Source of the DNA: Saprospirales bacterium
GTDB lineage: Bacteria; Bacteroidota; Bacteroidia; Chitinophagales; Saprospiraceae
Direction of reading: 5' to 3'
Assembly (NCBI GenBank): GCA_007693915.1
Contig: RECS01000135.1
Coordinates: forward strand, 1-64,000
Length of the DNA: 64,000 bases
Below, piece after piece: positions 17,053-25,214 of this stretch. A program made the position numbers and the translations under genes. The notes under the pieces are model-generated. The model saw nothing but the letters and a program-made list of their open reading frames with translations, was not told where the DNA came from and did no database searches. Every line of letters starts with the position of its first letter. The first letter of the stretch is position 1.

Positions 17053-17358
17053 ATGAGAAAGACAAAGGTTACTTTCAACAATGAGAGGCTTCAGGTCTCA
17101 GCGGATATTCTTCGCGCTTTAGCCCATCCATTACGGCTTAAAATATTGGAATTTATTGACTCTAATGATTCAATTAATGTCAATAAAATTTACAACACCT
17201 TAAATCTAGAACAATCTATTACTTCTCAGCACCTCAGAATCATGCGCAATGCTGGTATTCTTCATGCTGAGAAAGATGGAAAGTTTGTTTTTTACAGTAT
17301 TGATTATGAAATTATTCAAAGAGCTGAATTTGCAATTAATAATTTCCTTGAAAAATAG
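17053..17358 (+). CDS. ArsR-type winged-helix regulator (second of a pair)
   Basis: 101 residues, paralogous to the regulator at 16496. It shares LRALAHPLRLKILEFI, NVNKIYNTLNLEQSITSQHLRIMRNAGIL and the wing KDGKFVFYSID. It too has no cysteine and lacks the CxC sensor, so the ligand or signal is unknown. The two proteins match closely in the recognition helix (LEQSxxSQHL), so they may bind overlapping DNA sites. It is convergent with lspA. Confidence 0.9.
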   Translation: MRKTKVTFNNERLQVSADILRALAHPLRLKILEFIDSNDSINVNKIYNTLNLEQSITSQHLRIMRNAGILHAEKDGKFVFYSIDYEIIQRAEFAINNFLEK

Positions 17359-17467
17359 TCATTATTGAAATACACTCTACACTCAACCTTTTTGAAAAGA
17401 AAAAATAACAGTAAAAATCTATAAGACAGGTCCCATCCCTTTTTTCATTTTTATTATAATACCTGTT

Positions 17468-18151
17468 TTACTCTTCTTCTTGCTCTTTTGAACTCAGGAT
17501 GTCTTCACCTTCCTGAAATATGTTTCTATGGAAAAGCAATATGCTGATTACTCCAGTGGTAATGGCGGCATCTGCTATATTAAAAACTGGTTTAAAAAAC
17601 TGGAATCTACTACCTCCCATAAGGGGCATCCAATCAGGCCAATGTGTGTCTATGAGTGGGAAATACAACATATCTACAACTTTACCCATTAAAAAAGGAG
17701 CATAACCGCCACCCTCGGGAAACAGTTCCGCCTTTGGTCCAAAAAATGGTGATTCAGAAAAGACCATTCCATAAAATGCACTGTCAATAATATTTCCCAA
17801 AGCACCCGCAAATATCAAGGACAGACTGATGAGTAAAAAAAGTGGCTGTCCTGCTTTTAGCAATCTCCAAATAATATAACCAATAAATGAAACCGCGACT
17901 ATTCTGAAAACACTCAAAAATATTTTACCAAAATCTCCACCAAATGAAAAACCAAAAGCCATACCTTCATTTTCCACAAAGTGAATTCTAGCCCAACTCA
18001 GACCTAAAATTCCAAATTCCTCACCATAATTCATGTTTGTTTTTACCCAGATTTTTAATGCCTGATCCATGAAGATAACCAGTAAAACTACTGCGATTAA
18101 CCACCAAAACTTTTGCTTCTTTGTCAATATAATATCCTTTAAAAGGTTCAA
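17468..18151 (-). CDS. lspA: lipoprotein signal peptidase LspA (signal peptidase II)
   Basis: 227 residues. This inner-membrane aspartyl protease cleaves lipoprotein signal peptides, of which this window encodes at least seven. Four membrane segments are visible (about 14-33, 78-97, 102-120, 186-206). The two catalytic aspartates are D123 in GALGNIIDS and D194 in FNIADAA, and the VENEGMAFG motif is at 59-67. It is longer than E. coli LspA because of a loop between the catalytic Asps (about 130-180), frequent in Bacteroidota. It lies 38 bp downstream of the DksA-like gene on the same strand. Confidence 0.96.
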   Translation of the reverse strand: MNLLKDIILTKKQKFWWLIAVVLLVIFMDQALKIWVKTNMNYGEEFGILGLSWARIHFVENEGMAFGFSFGGDFGKIFLSVFRIVAVSFIGYIIWRLLKAGQPLFLLISLSLIFAGALGNIIDSAFYGMVFSESPFFGPKAELFPEGGGYAPFLMGKVVDMLYFPLIDTHWPDWMPLMGGSRFQFFKPVFNIADAAITTGVISILLFHRNIFQEGEDILSSKEQEEE

Positions 18152-18189
18152 GATGAATTATTTCAAAAGAAATTTGAAGAGTGCTAGAT

Positions 18190-18567
18190 TTATCTCTTTC
18201 CTAACTGTTTTGCCTCAATACTTAATGTAGCATGAGGAACAGCCCGTAATCGATCCTTGGAGATGAGCTTTCCAGTCTCCCTGCAGACTCCGTAAACCTT
18301 ATTGGCAATCCTCGCTCTCGCATTTTCCAAATAGGTAATGTGTTTTTTCGAGCGATTTATCATCATATTTAATCGCTCAGATTCAGAGGTACCAACACCA
18401 TCGTCTAAACCCCTTACTCTCGTTTCTCCGGACTCATTGATTTCAGCTAGTTGACTTTCATAAAACTCCAGTTGCTCCTTGGCTTTTTCGATCTTTTCTA
18501 TTATCAACTGATCAAATTCTTGCAGCTCAGAGTCTGAGTACCTGTTTCTTTGTTCTTTCTTACTCAT
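18190..18567 (-). CDS. TraR/DksA-family protein, zinc-less Bacteroidota type
   Basis: 125 residues. A long coiled-coil hairpin (about 10-85: EFDQLIIEKIEKAKEQL, MMINRSKKHITYLENA) is followed by the C-terminal globule YGVCRETGKLISKDRLRAVPHATLSIEAK. In DksA the last part holds a four-Cys zinc finger; here only one Cys (about 94) remains. As far as I recall, this is usual for Bacteroidota members. DksA/TraR proteins enter the RNA polymerase secondary channel and tune promoters. It is the first gene of a pair with lspA. A -7-like CAAAAATA (minus strand TATTTTTG) lies at 18598-18605. Confidence 0.88.
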   Translation of the reverse strand: MSKKEQRNRYSDSELQEFDQLIIEKIEKAKEQLEFYESQLAEINESGETRVRGLDDGVGTSESERLNMMINRSKKHITYLENARARIANKVYGVCRETGKLISKDRLRAVPHATLSIEAKQLGKR

Positions 18568-18597
18568 GATATGATAGAGGTTTTCTCAAATAAGTCG

Positions 18598-18605
18598 CAA
18601 AAATA
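18598..18605 (-). promoter_or_regulatory. -7 box TATTTTTG upstream of the DksA-like gene
   Basis: Reads TATTTTTG on the minus strand, fitting TAnnTTTG, 31 bp before the start codon. No clear -33 TTTG at 19-21 bp spacing. Confidence 0.35.
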
Positions 18606-18742
18606 ACAGATAAAAAGAATTTTTATTGAATGATCCGATAATAAACTACATTCGTAACAATTAAATCAGGTGCCATCTGAGTGGTAATTTATTTTTATGG
18701 CTCGGAAAATTGCCTTACATCTTAAATATCTTTTGAATGATG

Positions 18743-18765
18743 TTATTTGGAATAATTCCAAATAA
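18743..18765. promoter_or_regulatory. perfect 23-bp palindrome, putative operator of the iron ABC operon
   Basis: The half-site TTATTTGGAAT (18743-18753) is mirrored perfectly in 18755-18765 around a central A at 18754: 11+1+11 with no mismatch. It contains the TTTG that serves as the -33 box of the predicted promoter and ends 36 bp before the ATG of the binding protein. The position is ideal for repression by a dimeric metalloregulator (Fur or DtxR class). The sequence itself does not match the classical E. coli Fur box, and the regulator is not in the window. Confidence 0.7.
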
Positions 18766-18776
18766 ACTTATCTTTA
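18746..18776 (+). promoter_or_regulatory. promoter of the iron ABC operon, overlapped by the palindrome
   Basis: TTTG at 18746-18749, a 19-bp spacer, then TATCTTTA at 18769-18776, seven of eight bases of TAnnTTTG. It lies 25 bp before the start codon. Confidence 0.5.
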
Positions 18777-18801
18777 CATTTGTTTTATCAAATTCAATAA
18801 A

Positions 18802-19860
18802 ATGAGGTCAAAAATTAAAATCTGTTTATTTGGCACGCCTACTTTATTAATGGCCATTTGTTTTTCTTTAGTAATGCTATTCACTTCCTGTTCGGGTGGT
18901 GATTATATCGGTGAAGTCAATGTTTATTCGCATAGACATTATCCAGTAGATCAAGAGATTTTTTCCAAATTTACAGAAGAGACTGGAATCAAAGTAAATG
19001 TGGTGAGCGCAAGTGCTGATGAATTGATTACCAAACTAGAGATTGAGGGCTCCCGTTCTCCTGCTGATATTTTAATTACTGTGGATGCAGGAAGGTTGGA
19101 AAAAGCCAAACAAGCCAATCTATTGCAGCCAATTTTAAGTGAGAAATTAGCACAAAGAGTACCTTCTGAATTTATGGATAAAGATAAACAATGGTTTGCT
19201 TTTACCTATAGAGCAAGGGCAATTGCCTATTCCATTGAAAGGGTAAAGCCTGAAGAGGTAAAAGACTATGAGGATTTAGCACTTCCTCTTTTTAATGACA
19301 GGGTAGTCATGCGTTCTTCAGAACATACCTACAATCAGTCACTCGTTGCCTCCATTTTAGCTCATTCAGGACCAGATGAAACCATGAATTGGTGTCGTGG
19401 ATTAACGGAAAACTTTTCCAGAGCGCCGAGAGGTAATGATCGTGATCAGTTAAAGGCGGTTGCAGCCGGACAGGGCGATATTACAATTTGCAACACCTAC
19501 TATGTAGCTAAACTTGCTGAATCTGCTCAGGCAGCGGAGAGAGAAGTCGTGAATAAGGTAAGAATACTTTTTCCTAATCAGGACAATCGTGGGACACATA
19601 TTAATATCAGTGGAGCAGGGCTAACACGTTATGCTCCAAATAAGGATCATGCCATTTTATTGTTGGAATACTTACTTTCTGATGAAGTGCAGACAAAGTT
19701 TTCTGTAGAAAATCACGAATATCCGGTGATTGATGGAATAGAATTATCTCCTTGGCTGCAAGAATGGGGAGAATTTAAAATCGATACACTACCTTTGTTT
19801 AAACTCGGCAAGTACAATGAAGAGGCTGTTCGAATTGTTGATCAATGCGGTTGGATGTGA
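18802..19860 (+). CDS. Fe(III) ABC transporter substrate-binding lipoprotein (FbpA/FutA family)
   Basis: 352 residues with a lipoprotein signal ending LFTSC30SGG, so it is membrane-tethered. It has the bacterial extracellular solute-binding class 1 fold: VNVYSHRHYPVDQEIFSKF, then ADILITVDAGRLEKAKQANLL, RAIAYS, and N231-T-Y233-Y234, the paired tyrosines that bind ferric iron in FutA/FbpA proteins. It captures Fe3+ for the permease encoded next. It is the first gene of a three-gene operon, overlapping the permease gene by 16 bp. Confidence 0.92.
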   Translation: MRSKIKICLFGTPTLLMAICFSLVMLFTSCSGGDYIGEVNVYSHRHYPVDQEIFSKFTEETGIKVNVVSASADELITKLEIEGSRSPADILITVDAGRLEKAKQANLLQPILSEKLAQRVPSEFMDKDKQWFAFTYRARAIAYSIERVKPEEVKDYEDLALPLFNDRVVMRSSEHTYNQSLVASILAHSGPDETMNWCRGLTENFSRAPRGNDRDQLKAVAAGQGDITICNTYYVAKLAESAQAAEREVVNKVRILFPNQDNRGTHINISGAGLTRYAPNKDHAILLLEYLLSDEVQTKFSVENHEYPVIDGIELSPWLQEWGEFKIDTLPLFKLGKYNEEAVRIVDQCGWM

Positions 19861-21530
19861 TAAGTAACAAAGACCAGATATCAACCATAAAAAGAGGGCT
19901 TTATTGGAGACTGTTCAGGGTAGTTAATCCCTGGACAATTTTTGCATTTATTTGTGCAGCATTAATTGCAACTCCCCTTATCACCATACTTTATTACCTT
20001 ATAGAAGGTCCCTCTGACACCTGGCACCATCTGGCTGAGACGGTTCTGCTCAATTATCTGGTTAATTCTGTCATATTGGTCTTTGGGGTGTCTACAATCA
20101 GCCTCTTGCTAGGGGTCTCTACTGCATGGCTGGTATCTACAACCAGATTTTACGGGAGACAATTTTTCGAGTGGGCATTAATCTTACCGCTTGCTGTACC
20201 AACCTATATAGTTGCTATAGCATATGTCGGTATTTTTGATTACACAGGTCCTCTTCAAAACCTAAGTCGAAATCTCGGTTTTGAATTTGGTCCTAATTTT
20301 TTTGAAATCGTCAATCTGCAAGGGGTCATGGTCATCATGTCTTTTGTACTGTATCCATATGTGTATGTATTGGCGCGTGCGTGGTTCGCTAATCAATCAG
20401 CCACCTTGCTCGAGTCGGGCAGGATGTTGGGTAGTAATCCAACCCGAACATTTTTTACATTGGCACTACCTGTTGCAAGGCCTGCCATTGTAGCCGGATT
20501 AAGTCTGGTGATTATGGAAGTTTTAAATGATTATGGTGCCGTAAAATACTTCGGTGTAAATACCTTAACAACCGGTATCTTCAGATCCTGGTTTTCACTT
20601 GGTGATATTTCAGCGGCTATATATATGTGCGGGGTTTTAATGCTTTTGGTCTTTCTGATTTTAGGTTTAGAGAAGTGGCAAAGAGGCAAAGCAAAATACA
20701 CAGAAAACAGAGGGTCCGGAAAACCCCTTCAAAGATATGAAACCACTAAATCAAGAAAGATACTCATTACCATTTGGTGCAGCATCCCACTTTTGGTTGG
20801 TTTTGTTTTTCCGGTGAGTCAATTGATCAGTTGGACCATCTCTTCACCTCAATCACTTTTGGACTTATCCTTTATTAGACTGGTAATTAATAGTTTTAGT
20901 TTGGCTGCCGTAGTTTCAGTTTTGGGTATTGCTGTTGCACTTTTACTGATTTATTCCATAAAATTGTATCCCTTTTGGTTGATGAGGATACTTGGTAAAT
21001 TTTCTACTCTGGGTTACTCTATTCCGGGAGCGGTAATTGCAGTGGGTATAATGATTCCACTTTTATTTTTAGACAAAGGACTTACTGCTTGGTTGGAAAG
21101 CACCTTAAATATGCATTTAGGCTTATTGTTAAGTGGGACTTTAGTAGGTTTGATCTTTGCGTATATTGTAAGATTTCTTGCTGTAGGCTATTATCCTCTT
21201 GAATCCTCCTTTAAAAAAACTTCGGATTCTCTTCTTGGGGCAAGTCGTGTTCTCGGAGTCACACCGGTCAGAACTTTAAGGAAAATTTATTTGCCTATGA
21301 TAAAAACAGGGATTTTCAGTGGTGCGTTATTACTATTCGTAGATGTTTTAAAAGAATTACCACTCACATTAATCATGCGTCCATTCAATTTTAATACCTT
21401 AGCAACTAGAGCTTTTGAATTGGCTAGTGATGAAATGGTGGCCGAAGCTGCTGCACCCGCTTTGGTTATTATTCTAACAGGAATTGTCCCAATTATTTTA
21501 TTAAGTAAATTAGTATCTCGTAAAAATTAG
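19845..21530 (+). CDS. Fe(III) ABC transporter permease (FbpB/FutB family)
   Basis: 561 residues, a fused double permease with about twelve membrane segments in two homologous halves. Each half has an EAA-type coupling loop: LLESGRMLGSNPTRTFFTLALP near 187 and SLLGASRVLGVTPVRTLRKI near 465. Start at ATG 19845, inside the binding-protein gene; coupled translation is likely. It forms the channel for ferric iron with the neighbouring ATPase. Confidence 0.93.
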   Translation: MRLDVISNKDQISTIKRGLYWRLFRVVNPWTIFAFICAALIATPLITILYYLIEGPSDTWHHLAETVLLNYLVNSVILVFGVSTISLLLGVSTAWLVSTTRFYGRQFFEWALILPLAVPTYIVAIAYVGIFDYTGPLQNLSRNLGFEFGPNFFEIVNLQGVMVIMSFVLYPYVYVLARAWFANQSATLLESGRMLGSNPTRTFFTLALPVARPAIVAGLSLVIMEVLNDYGAVKYFGVNTLTTGIFRSWFSLGDISAAIYMCGVLMLLVFLILGLEKWQRGKAKYTENRGSGKPLQRYETTKSRKILITIWCSIPLLVGFVFPVSQLISWTISSPQSLLDLSFIRLVINSFSLAAVVSVLGIAVALLLIYSIKLYPFWLMRILGKFSTLGYSIPGAVIAVGIMIPLLFLDKGLTAWLESTLNMHLGLLLSGTLVGLIFAYIVRFLAVGYYPLESSFKKTSDSLLGASRVLGVTPVRTLRKIYLPMIKTGIFSGALLLFVDVLKELPLTLIMRPFNFNTLATRAFELASDEMVAEAAAPALVIILTGIVPIILLSKLVSRKN

Positions 21531-21531
21531 T

Positions 21532-22605
21532 ATGGAGGCAATTTTAGAATTAAGGCGTATCACCAAAAAGTTTGCTTCTTCAGGAAGTGAAGCACTCAGA
21601 GATATTGACCTGGATGTTTACTCAGGAGAAATGCTGGGGCTTATTGGGGAAAGTGGAAGCGGAAAAACGACTCTTTTGCGTTTGATTGCCGGTTTAGAAT
21701 CACCAACAAGAGGATCAATCAAATTAAAGGATCGACTGATTGTGGGAGACAATACTTTTGTTCCTCCTGAAAAAAGAGAGATAGGAATGGTTTTTCAGGA
21801 ATATGCACTGTTCCCTCATATGACAGTAGAACAAAATGTGATTTATGGACTCCACAAGATGGAAAAGACTGCTGCTCGTAAGCGAATGTTTGAAGTGTTG
21901 GAATGGGTGAATCTGGCAGAATTATCCAATCGTTATGCCCATGAACTATCCGGTGGTCAACAACAAAGAGCGGCATTGGCAAGAGCATTGGCTCCAAGTC
22001 CAAGTATCATTCTTCTTGACGAACCTTTTAGTAATTTAGATGGCGTACTGAAAGATCAAATGCGGGAGGAGCTTCATACTATATTGAAGACGAGTGGAAC
22101 TACGGCTGTTTTTGTTACTCATGACACCTTGGATGCGCTCTCAGTTGCAGATCGTCTGGCACTTCTTAAGGATGGACAACTGCAGCAAATAGGAAATCCG
22201 AAAGAACTTTATGAAAAGCCCGGTAATTTATATACCGCCTCATTTTTAGGTAAAATAAACCAGATTAAAGGTCGATGTACTCATAGTGGCATTGTATCCG
22301 ATTTTGGAACATTCCCCGTATGTCAAGGCTTGCGAGAGGGTAGGGAAGTATTGATAGCAATACGACCGGAAAACATCAGTTTACAAAGTAGAATTTGCAC
22401 AGACTTAAAGGGTGAAATCATACACACCTCTTTTCAGGGTGATCATTTATTGGTCCACCTCAAACCATTGGTTGGCGAGTCTCAGAACAGAATCATTTTT
22501 AAAATGCCTTCAGCCTACAGGATAAAAATAGGTGAAGTGGTTGGATTTAAGATAGAAACGGAGAATCTCATCGTTTTTGATGCAGATCCATCTCTCGGAA
22601 ATTAG
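21532..22605 (+). CDS. ABC transporter ATPase of the Fe(III) importer (FbpC-like)
   Basis: 357 residues, starting 1 bp after the permease stop. Walker A is G39ESGSGKT46; the signature is LSGGQQQRAALARAL, Walker B is IILLDEPFSNLD and the switch His is in FVTHD. Beyond about 240 there is a TOBE-like regulatory domain (VLIAIRPENISL), as in the PotA/FbpC group. It energises uptake by the two upstream proteins. Its stop overlaps the convergent nuclease gene by 4 bp. Confidence 0.95.
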   Translation: MEAILELRRITKKFASSGSEALRDIDLDVYSGEMLGLIGESGSGKTTLLRLIAGLESPTRGSIKLKDRLIVGDNTFVPPEKREIGMVFQEYALFPHMTVEQNVIYGLHKMEKTAARKRMFEVLEWVNLAELSNRYAHELSGGQQQRAALARALAPSPSIILLDEPFSNLDGVLKDQMREELHTILKTSGTTAVFVTHDTLDALSVADRLALLKDGQLQQIGNPKELYEKPGNLYTASFLGKINQIKGRCTHSGIVSDFGTFPVCQGLREGREVLIAIRPENISLQSRICTDLKGEIIHTSFQGDHLLVHLKPLVGESQNRIIFKMPSAYRIKIGEVVGFKIETENLIVFDADPSLGN

Positions 22606-23984
22606 TGATCGTATTCTTTGCCTTCCTCAGGAATAATGACATTAATATAGCCATTCTCAATTAGAGTACGTGAAAAGTCCTCTTTAACAGATTTACTTCC
22701 ATGAACTAGGAAAATTTTCCGCAACTTCTTTTTTTGATGCTCTAAAAAGTCTAATAGTTCATTAAGGTCAGCATGTGCCGAGAATGAATCCATTACCTCA
22801 ATAGAAGCTTTTATATTATGGGTTTGTCCAAAAAGTGTAACTGATCTCGGCTGACTTCTCAGGTGAGCACCCGTGGTACCGGGAGCACAATAGCCTACAA
22901 TCAAAATTGTATTTTTAGGATCAGAAACACTATTGGCAATATGGTGCCTGACCCTGCCGGCATTTGCCATGCCAGAAGATGAAATGATAATGCATGGTCC
23001 TTTATGCTGATTTATAGCTTTGGATTCATCTACAGCGGTAATGTAATTGAGCCCATTAAATCCAAAAGGATCAGGATCGAATTCAATGTAGTCTTTTAAC
23101 TTTTGGTCATAACACTCGGGATGTAATCTAAAAATCCTGGTGGCATTTACACTCAATGGGCTATCTACATATACAGGAATCTTTGGCAGTTCTCCTGCAT
23201 TTTCCATTTTATCCAAAAGAAAAACAATTTCCTGAGTTCTGCCCAAACTGAAAGCGGGAATAATCAACCTGCCCTTATTTTCCACACAAGTTTTTTGAAT
23301 AACCGAATAAAGTTTTTTGTATTGATCGCGACCGGCTTCATGTTTTCTATTGCCATATGTCGATTCGCAGATAAGTAACTCTACTTGAGGCATTGGCTGA
23401 GGATCTCTCAAAATAGGTCTCTCAGGTCTGCCAATGTCTCCGGTAAAGCCTATCATTTTCTCCCTTCCCTGTTCATGAATCTTTAATGTAACTGCTGCAC
23501 TTCCCAAAATATGGCCAGCGTCTGTAAAAAGGATCGCCAGTTGTTGACTAATTCTATGCCACCTGTCGTAACTAATGGTAATGAATCTGGAAAGGGTCTC
23601 ATAAACATCATCCGTATCGTAAAGCGGCTCTATTTTTTTTCCTGTTTTCCTGCTTTCATACTCAGCATCGTATTGTTGTATTTTTGCACTATCCAACAAC
23701 ATTATCAAAGCCAAACTCCTGGTAGCAGGTGTACTGTAAACAACTCCATCAAATCCATCCTTCACCAATTTTGGCAATCTACCAATATGATCAATGTGTG
23801 CATGAGACATGATTACACAGTCAATAGATGCAGGGTCAAAACCCCACTCCCTGTTTTGCTTCGAGACATCTTCCCCTCCTTGAAATAACCCACAATCTAA
23901 AAGAATTCTATAGCCACTATCCAACTCAATTAAATGTGCACTGCCCGTAACTTCACTAACTGCCCCATGAAAGCTGATCTTCAT
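22602..23984 (-). CDS. MBL-fold beta-CASP RNA-processing exonuclease/endonuclease
   Basis: 460 residues, no signal peptide, so cytoplasmic. The metallo-beta-lactamase core carries H61-A-H63-I-D65-H66 and later DAGHILGSA and FTGDIGR. The beta-CASP insert follows, with RLIIPAFSLGRTQEI, IIISSSGMANAGR and the final SFSAHADLNELL and LVHG motifs. This is the YSH1/CPSF73-like bacterial group that cuts RNA. Length and motifs are complete. Confidence 0.93.
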   Translation of the reverse strand: MKISFHGAVSEVTGSAHLIELDSGYRILLDCGLFQGGEDVSKQNREWGFDPASIDCVIMSHAHIDHIGRLPKLVKDGFDGVVYSTPATRSLALIMLLDSAKIQQYDAEYESRKTGKKIEPLYDTDDVYETLSRFITISYDRWHRISQQLAILFTDAGHILGSAAVTLKIHEQGREKMIGFTGDIGRPERPILRDPQPMPQVELLICESTYGNRKHEAGRDQYKKLYSVIQKTCVENKGRLIIPAFSLGRTQEIVFLLDKMENAGELPKIPVYVDSPLSVNATRIFRLHPECYDQKLKDYIEFDPDPFGFNGLNYITAVDESKAINQHKGPCIIISSSGMANAGRVRHHIANSVSDPKNTILIVGYCAPGTTGAHLRSQPRSVTLFGQTHNIKASIEVMDSFSAHADLNELLDFLEHQKKKLRKIFLVHGSKSVKEDFSRTLIENGYINVIIPEEGKEYDH

Positions 23985-24028
23985 TTGTTTAATTTTTGTA
24001 GTTTACAAATATGCATAAAAATTAAGAA

Positions 24029-24046
24029 AGGGGACCTAAATCCCCT
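24029..24046 (-). terminator. terminator-like hairpin after the DUF3078 gene
   Basis: AGGGGA (24029-24034) and TCCCCT (24041-24046) form a 6-bp GC-rich stem with a 6-base loop. On the minus strand it is followed by TTCTTAATTTTT. It lies 46 bp past the stop of the gene at 24092. Confidence 0.5.
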
Positions 24047-24091
24047 CTCTTCGTTTTAAAGTTCTTCTAATTCGGGTTCCTTAGAGCCCCT

Positions 24092-24982
24092 TCAAAAGTT
24101 GTAAGATAATCCCAAAACAAAGTAAGATTGCATGTCATCATCCAAGCCTCTTGTTTCTTGTTTGTTCCATCTTAGGGCATACTCAACTCCAACTCCAATT
24201 CCTTTAAAGGCAGTAAAGTTCACTCCTGTAGTCCAGGTGAAATTAGATAATTCACTGGCATCCTCATAACTCATAAATCCTGTTAGATTTGATCGTAAGT
24301 TCACACCATCAAATATCTCCCGATTATAATCCGCAACAACTTTTGCACCAAGTGATGATTCATACTCCACCTCATCAGAAAATATGAAATTGTAATTTAA
24401 AGGGTGAACTGTAACCACCAGATTAGCATTTGGAGTCCAGGTAAAACCCACCCCAATATCTAAATATGCCGGATCAAATATATTGTTTATCACACTAGTT
24501 CTAAATTCACCCAATGCAGATGCAGCCAATGTTGGTGAGATTCTATAGCCATAAAGAGAACTGATTTGGAAGACATCAACAGTAGATTGATATTTCGATT
24601 CATCCTCAGCTCCTGTTTTGAGATTCAATTTTTGCCAACCTAGATTCAATTGAGCATTGTTGCGCCAAAAGAATTTTTCTTCAATAAGGTGGGCAAACCC
24701 GGCAGCTGATACTTGAATGTTGCTGGTGGTAGCATCTTTGTTTGCGCTACTTACCCAATTGTTCATGTCTGTTAAACTAAAACCGAGTAAACCGGAAAAA
24801 CCCGTCCTCCAGCCATAAACTGGTGGAAAAGCACTTATAGTTCTTTTTAATTCTCCCTCCAAGTTTGAAATCTCAGCCCGAAGTTCAGCTTTTCTTGCAT
24901 TTAAAGAATCAATGCTTTGCGCCGTAATTTCTCCAAAGCTAAATATGGCGATCAGGATCAAAATAAATTTTGTTTGGTTCAT
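24092..24982 (-). CDS. DUF3078-family outer-membrane beta-barrel protein
   Basis: 296 residues. Signal peptide to about residue 21 (FGEITAQ), then a short coiled coil (SLNARKAELRAEISNLEGEL) and a barrel of amphipathic strands. Strands include WRTGFSGLLGFSLTDMNNW, EEKFFWRNNAQLNLGWQK and a terminal SYFVLGLSYNF with the C-terminal Phe typical of outer-membrane proteins. The FSLTDMNNWVSS stretch recalls DUF3078. Function unknown; it may be a porin-like or lipid-handling barrel. A TAAATTTG -7 box lies upstream on the minus strand at 25014-25021. Confidence 0.8.
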   Translation of the reverse strand: MNQTKFILILIAIFSFGEITAQSIDSLNARKAELRAEISNLEGELKRTISAFPPVYGWRTGFSGLLGFSLTDMNNWVSSANKDATTSNIQVSAAGFAHLIEEKFFWRNNAQLNLGWQKLNLKTGAEDESKYQSTVDVFQISSLYGYRISPTLAASALGEFRTSVINNIFDPAYLDIGVGFTWTPNANLVVTVHPLNYNFIFSDEVEYESSLGAKVVADYNREIFDGVNLRSNLTGFMSYEDASELSNFTWTTGVNFTAFKGIGVGVEYALRWNKQETRGLDDDMQSYFVLGLSYNF

Positions 24983-25013
24983 CAGTAAGTTTGTAATTGT
25001 TAAAAAATCAGTG

Positions 25014-25021
25014 CAAATTTA
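25014..25021 (-). promoter_or_regulatory. -7 box TAAATTTG of the DUF3078 gene
   Basis: Exact TAnnTTTG match on the minus strand, 31 bp before the start codon at 24980-24982. The -33 box is not clear. Confidence 0.4.
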
Positions 25022-25183
25022 ATATTTTTAAAAATATCGATCCATACCGCAATAGTTTTCATCCCCTAAATTAAATTTTTGATATCGTACAACCATATGA
25101 CTTTCCGCTAATGATATAAATTACCCATTGAAAGTACTAGGCTATATTCCAATTGATTAAAAATCTAGTTCCTATTTTTTTGT

Positions 25184-25191
25184 TATTTTTG
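25184..25191 (+). promoter_or_regulatory. -7 box TATTTTTG of the serine hydrolase operon
   Basis: Exact TAnnTTTG match, 23 bp before the ATG at 25215. No TTTG at the standard upstream spacing. Confidence 0.4.
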
Positions 25192-25214
25192 TCAAGAATA
25201 TTTTTGCAAAAGAC

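Noticed and set aside
17376-17466. ACAGGT ... ACCTGT inverted repeat between the ArsR gene and lspA
   Set aside because: Only 6 bp of stem with a loop of more than 30 bases; too weak to call a terminator.
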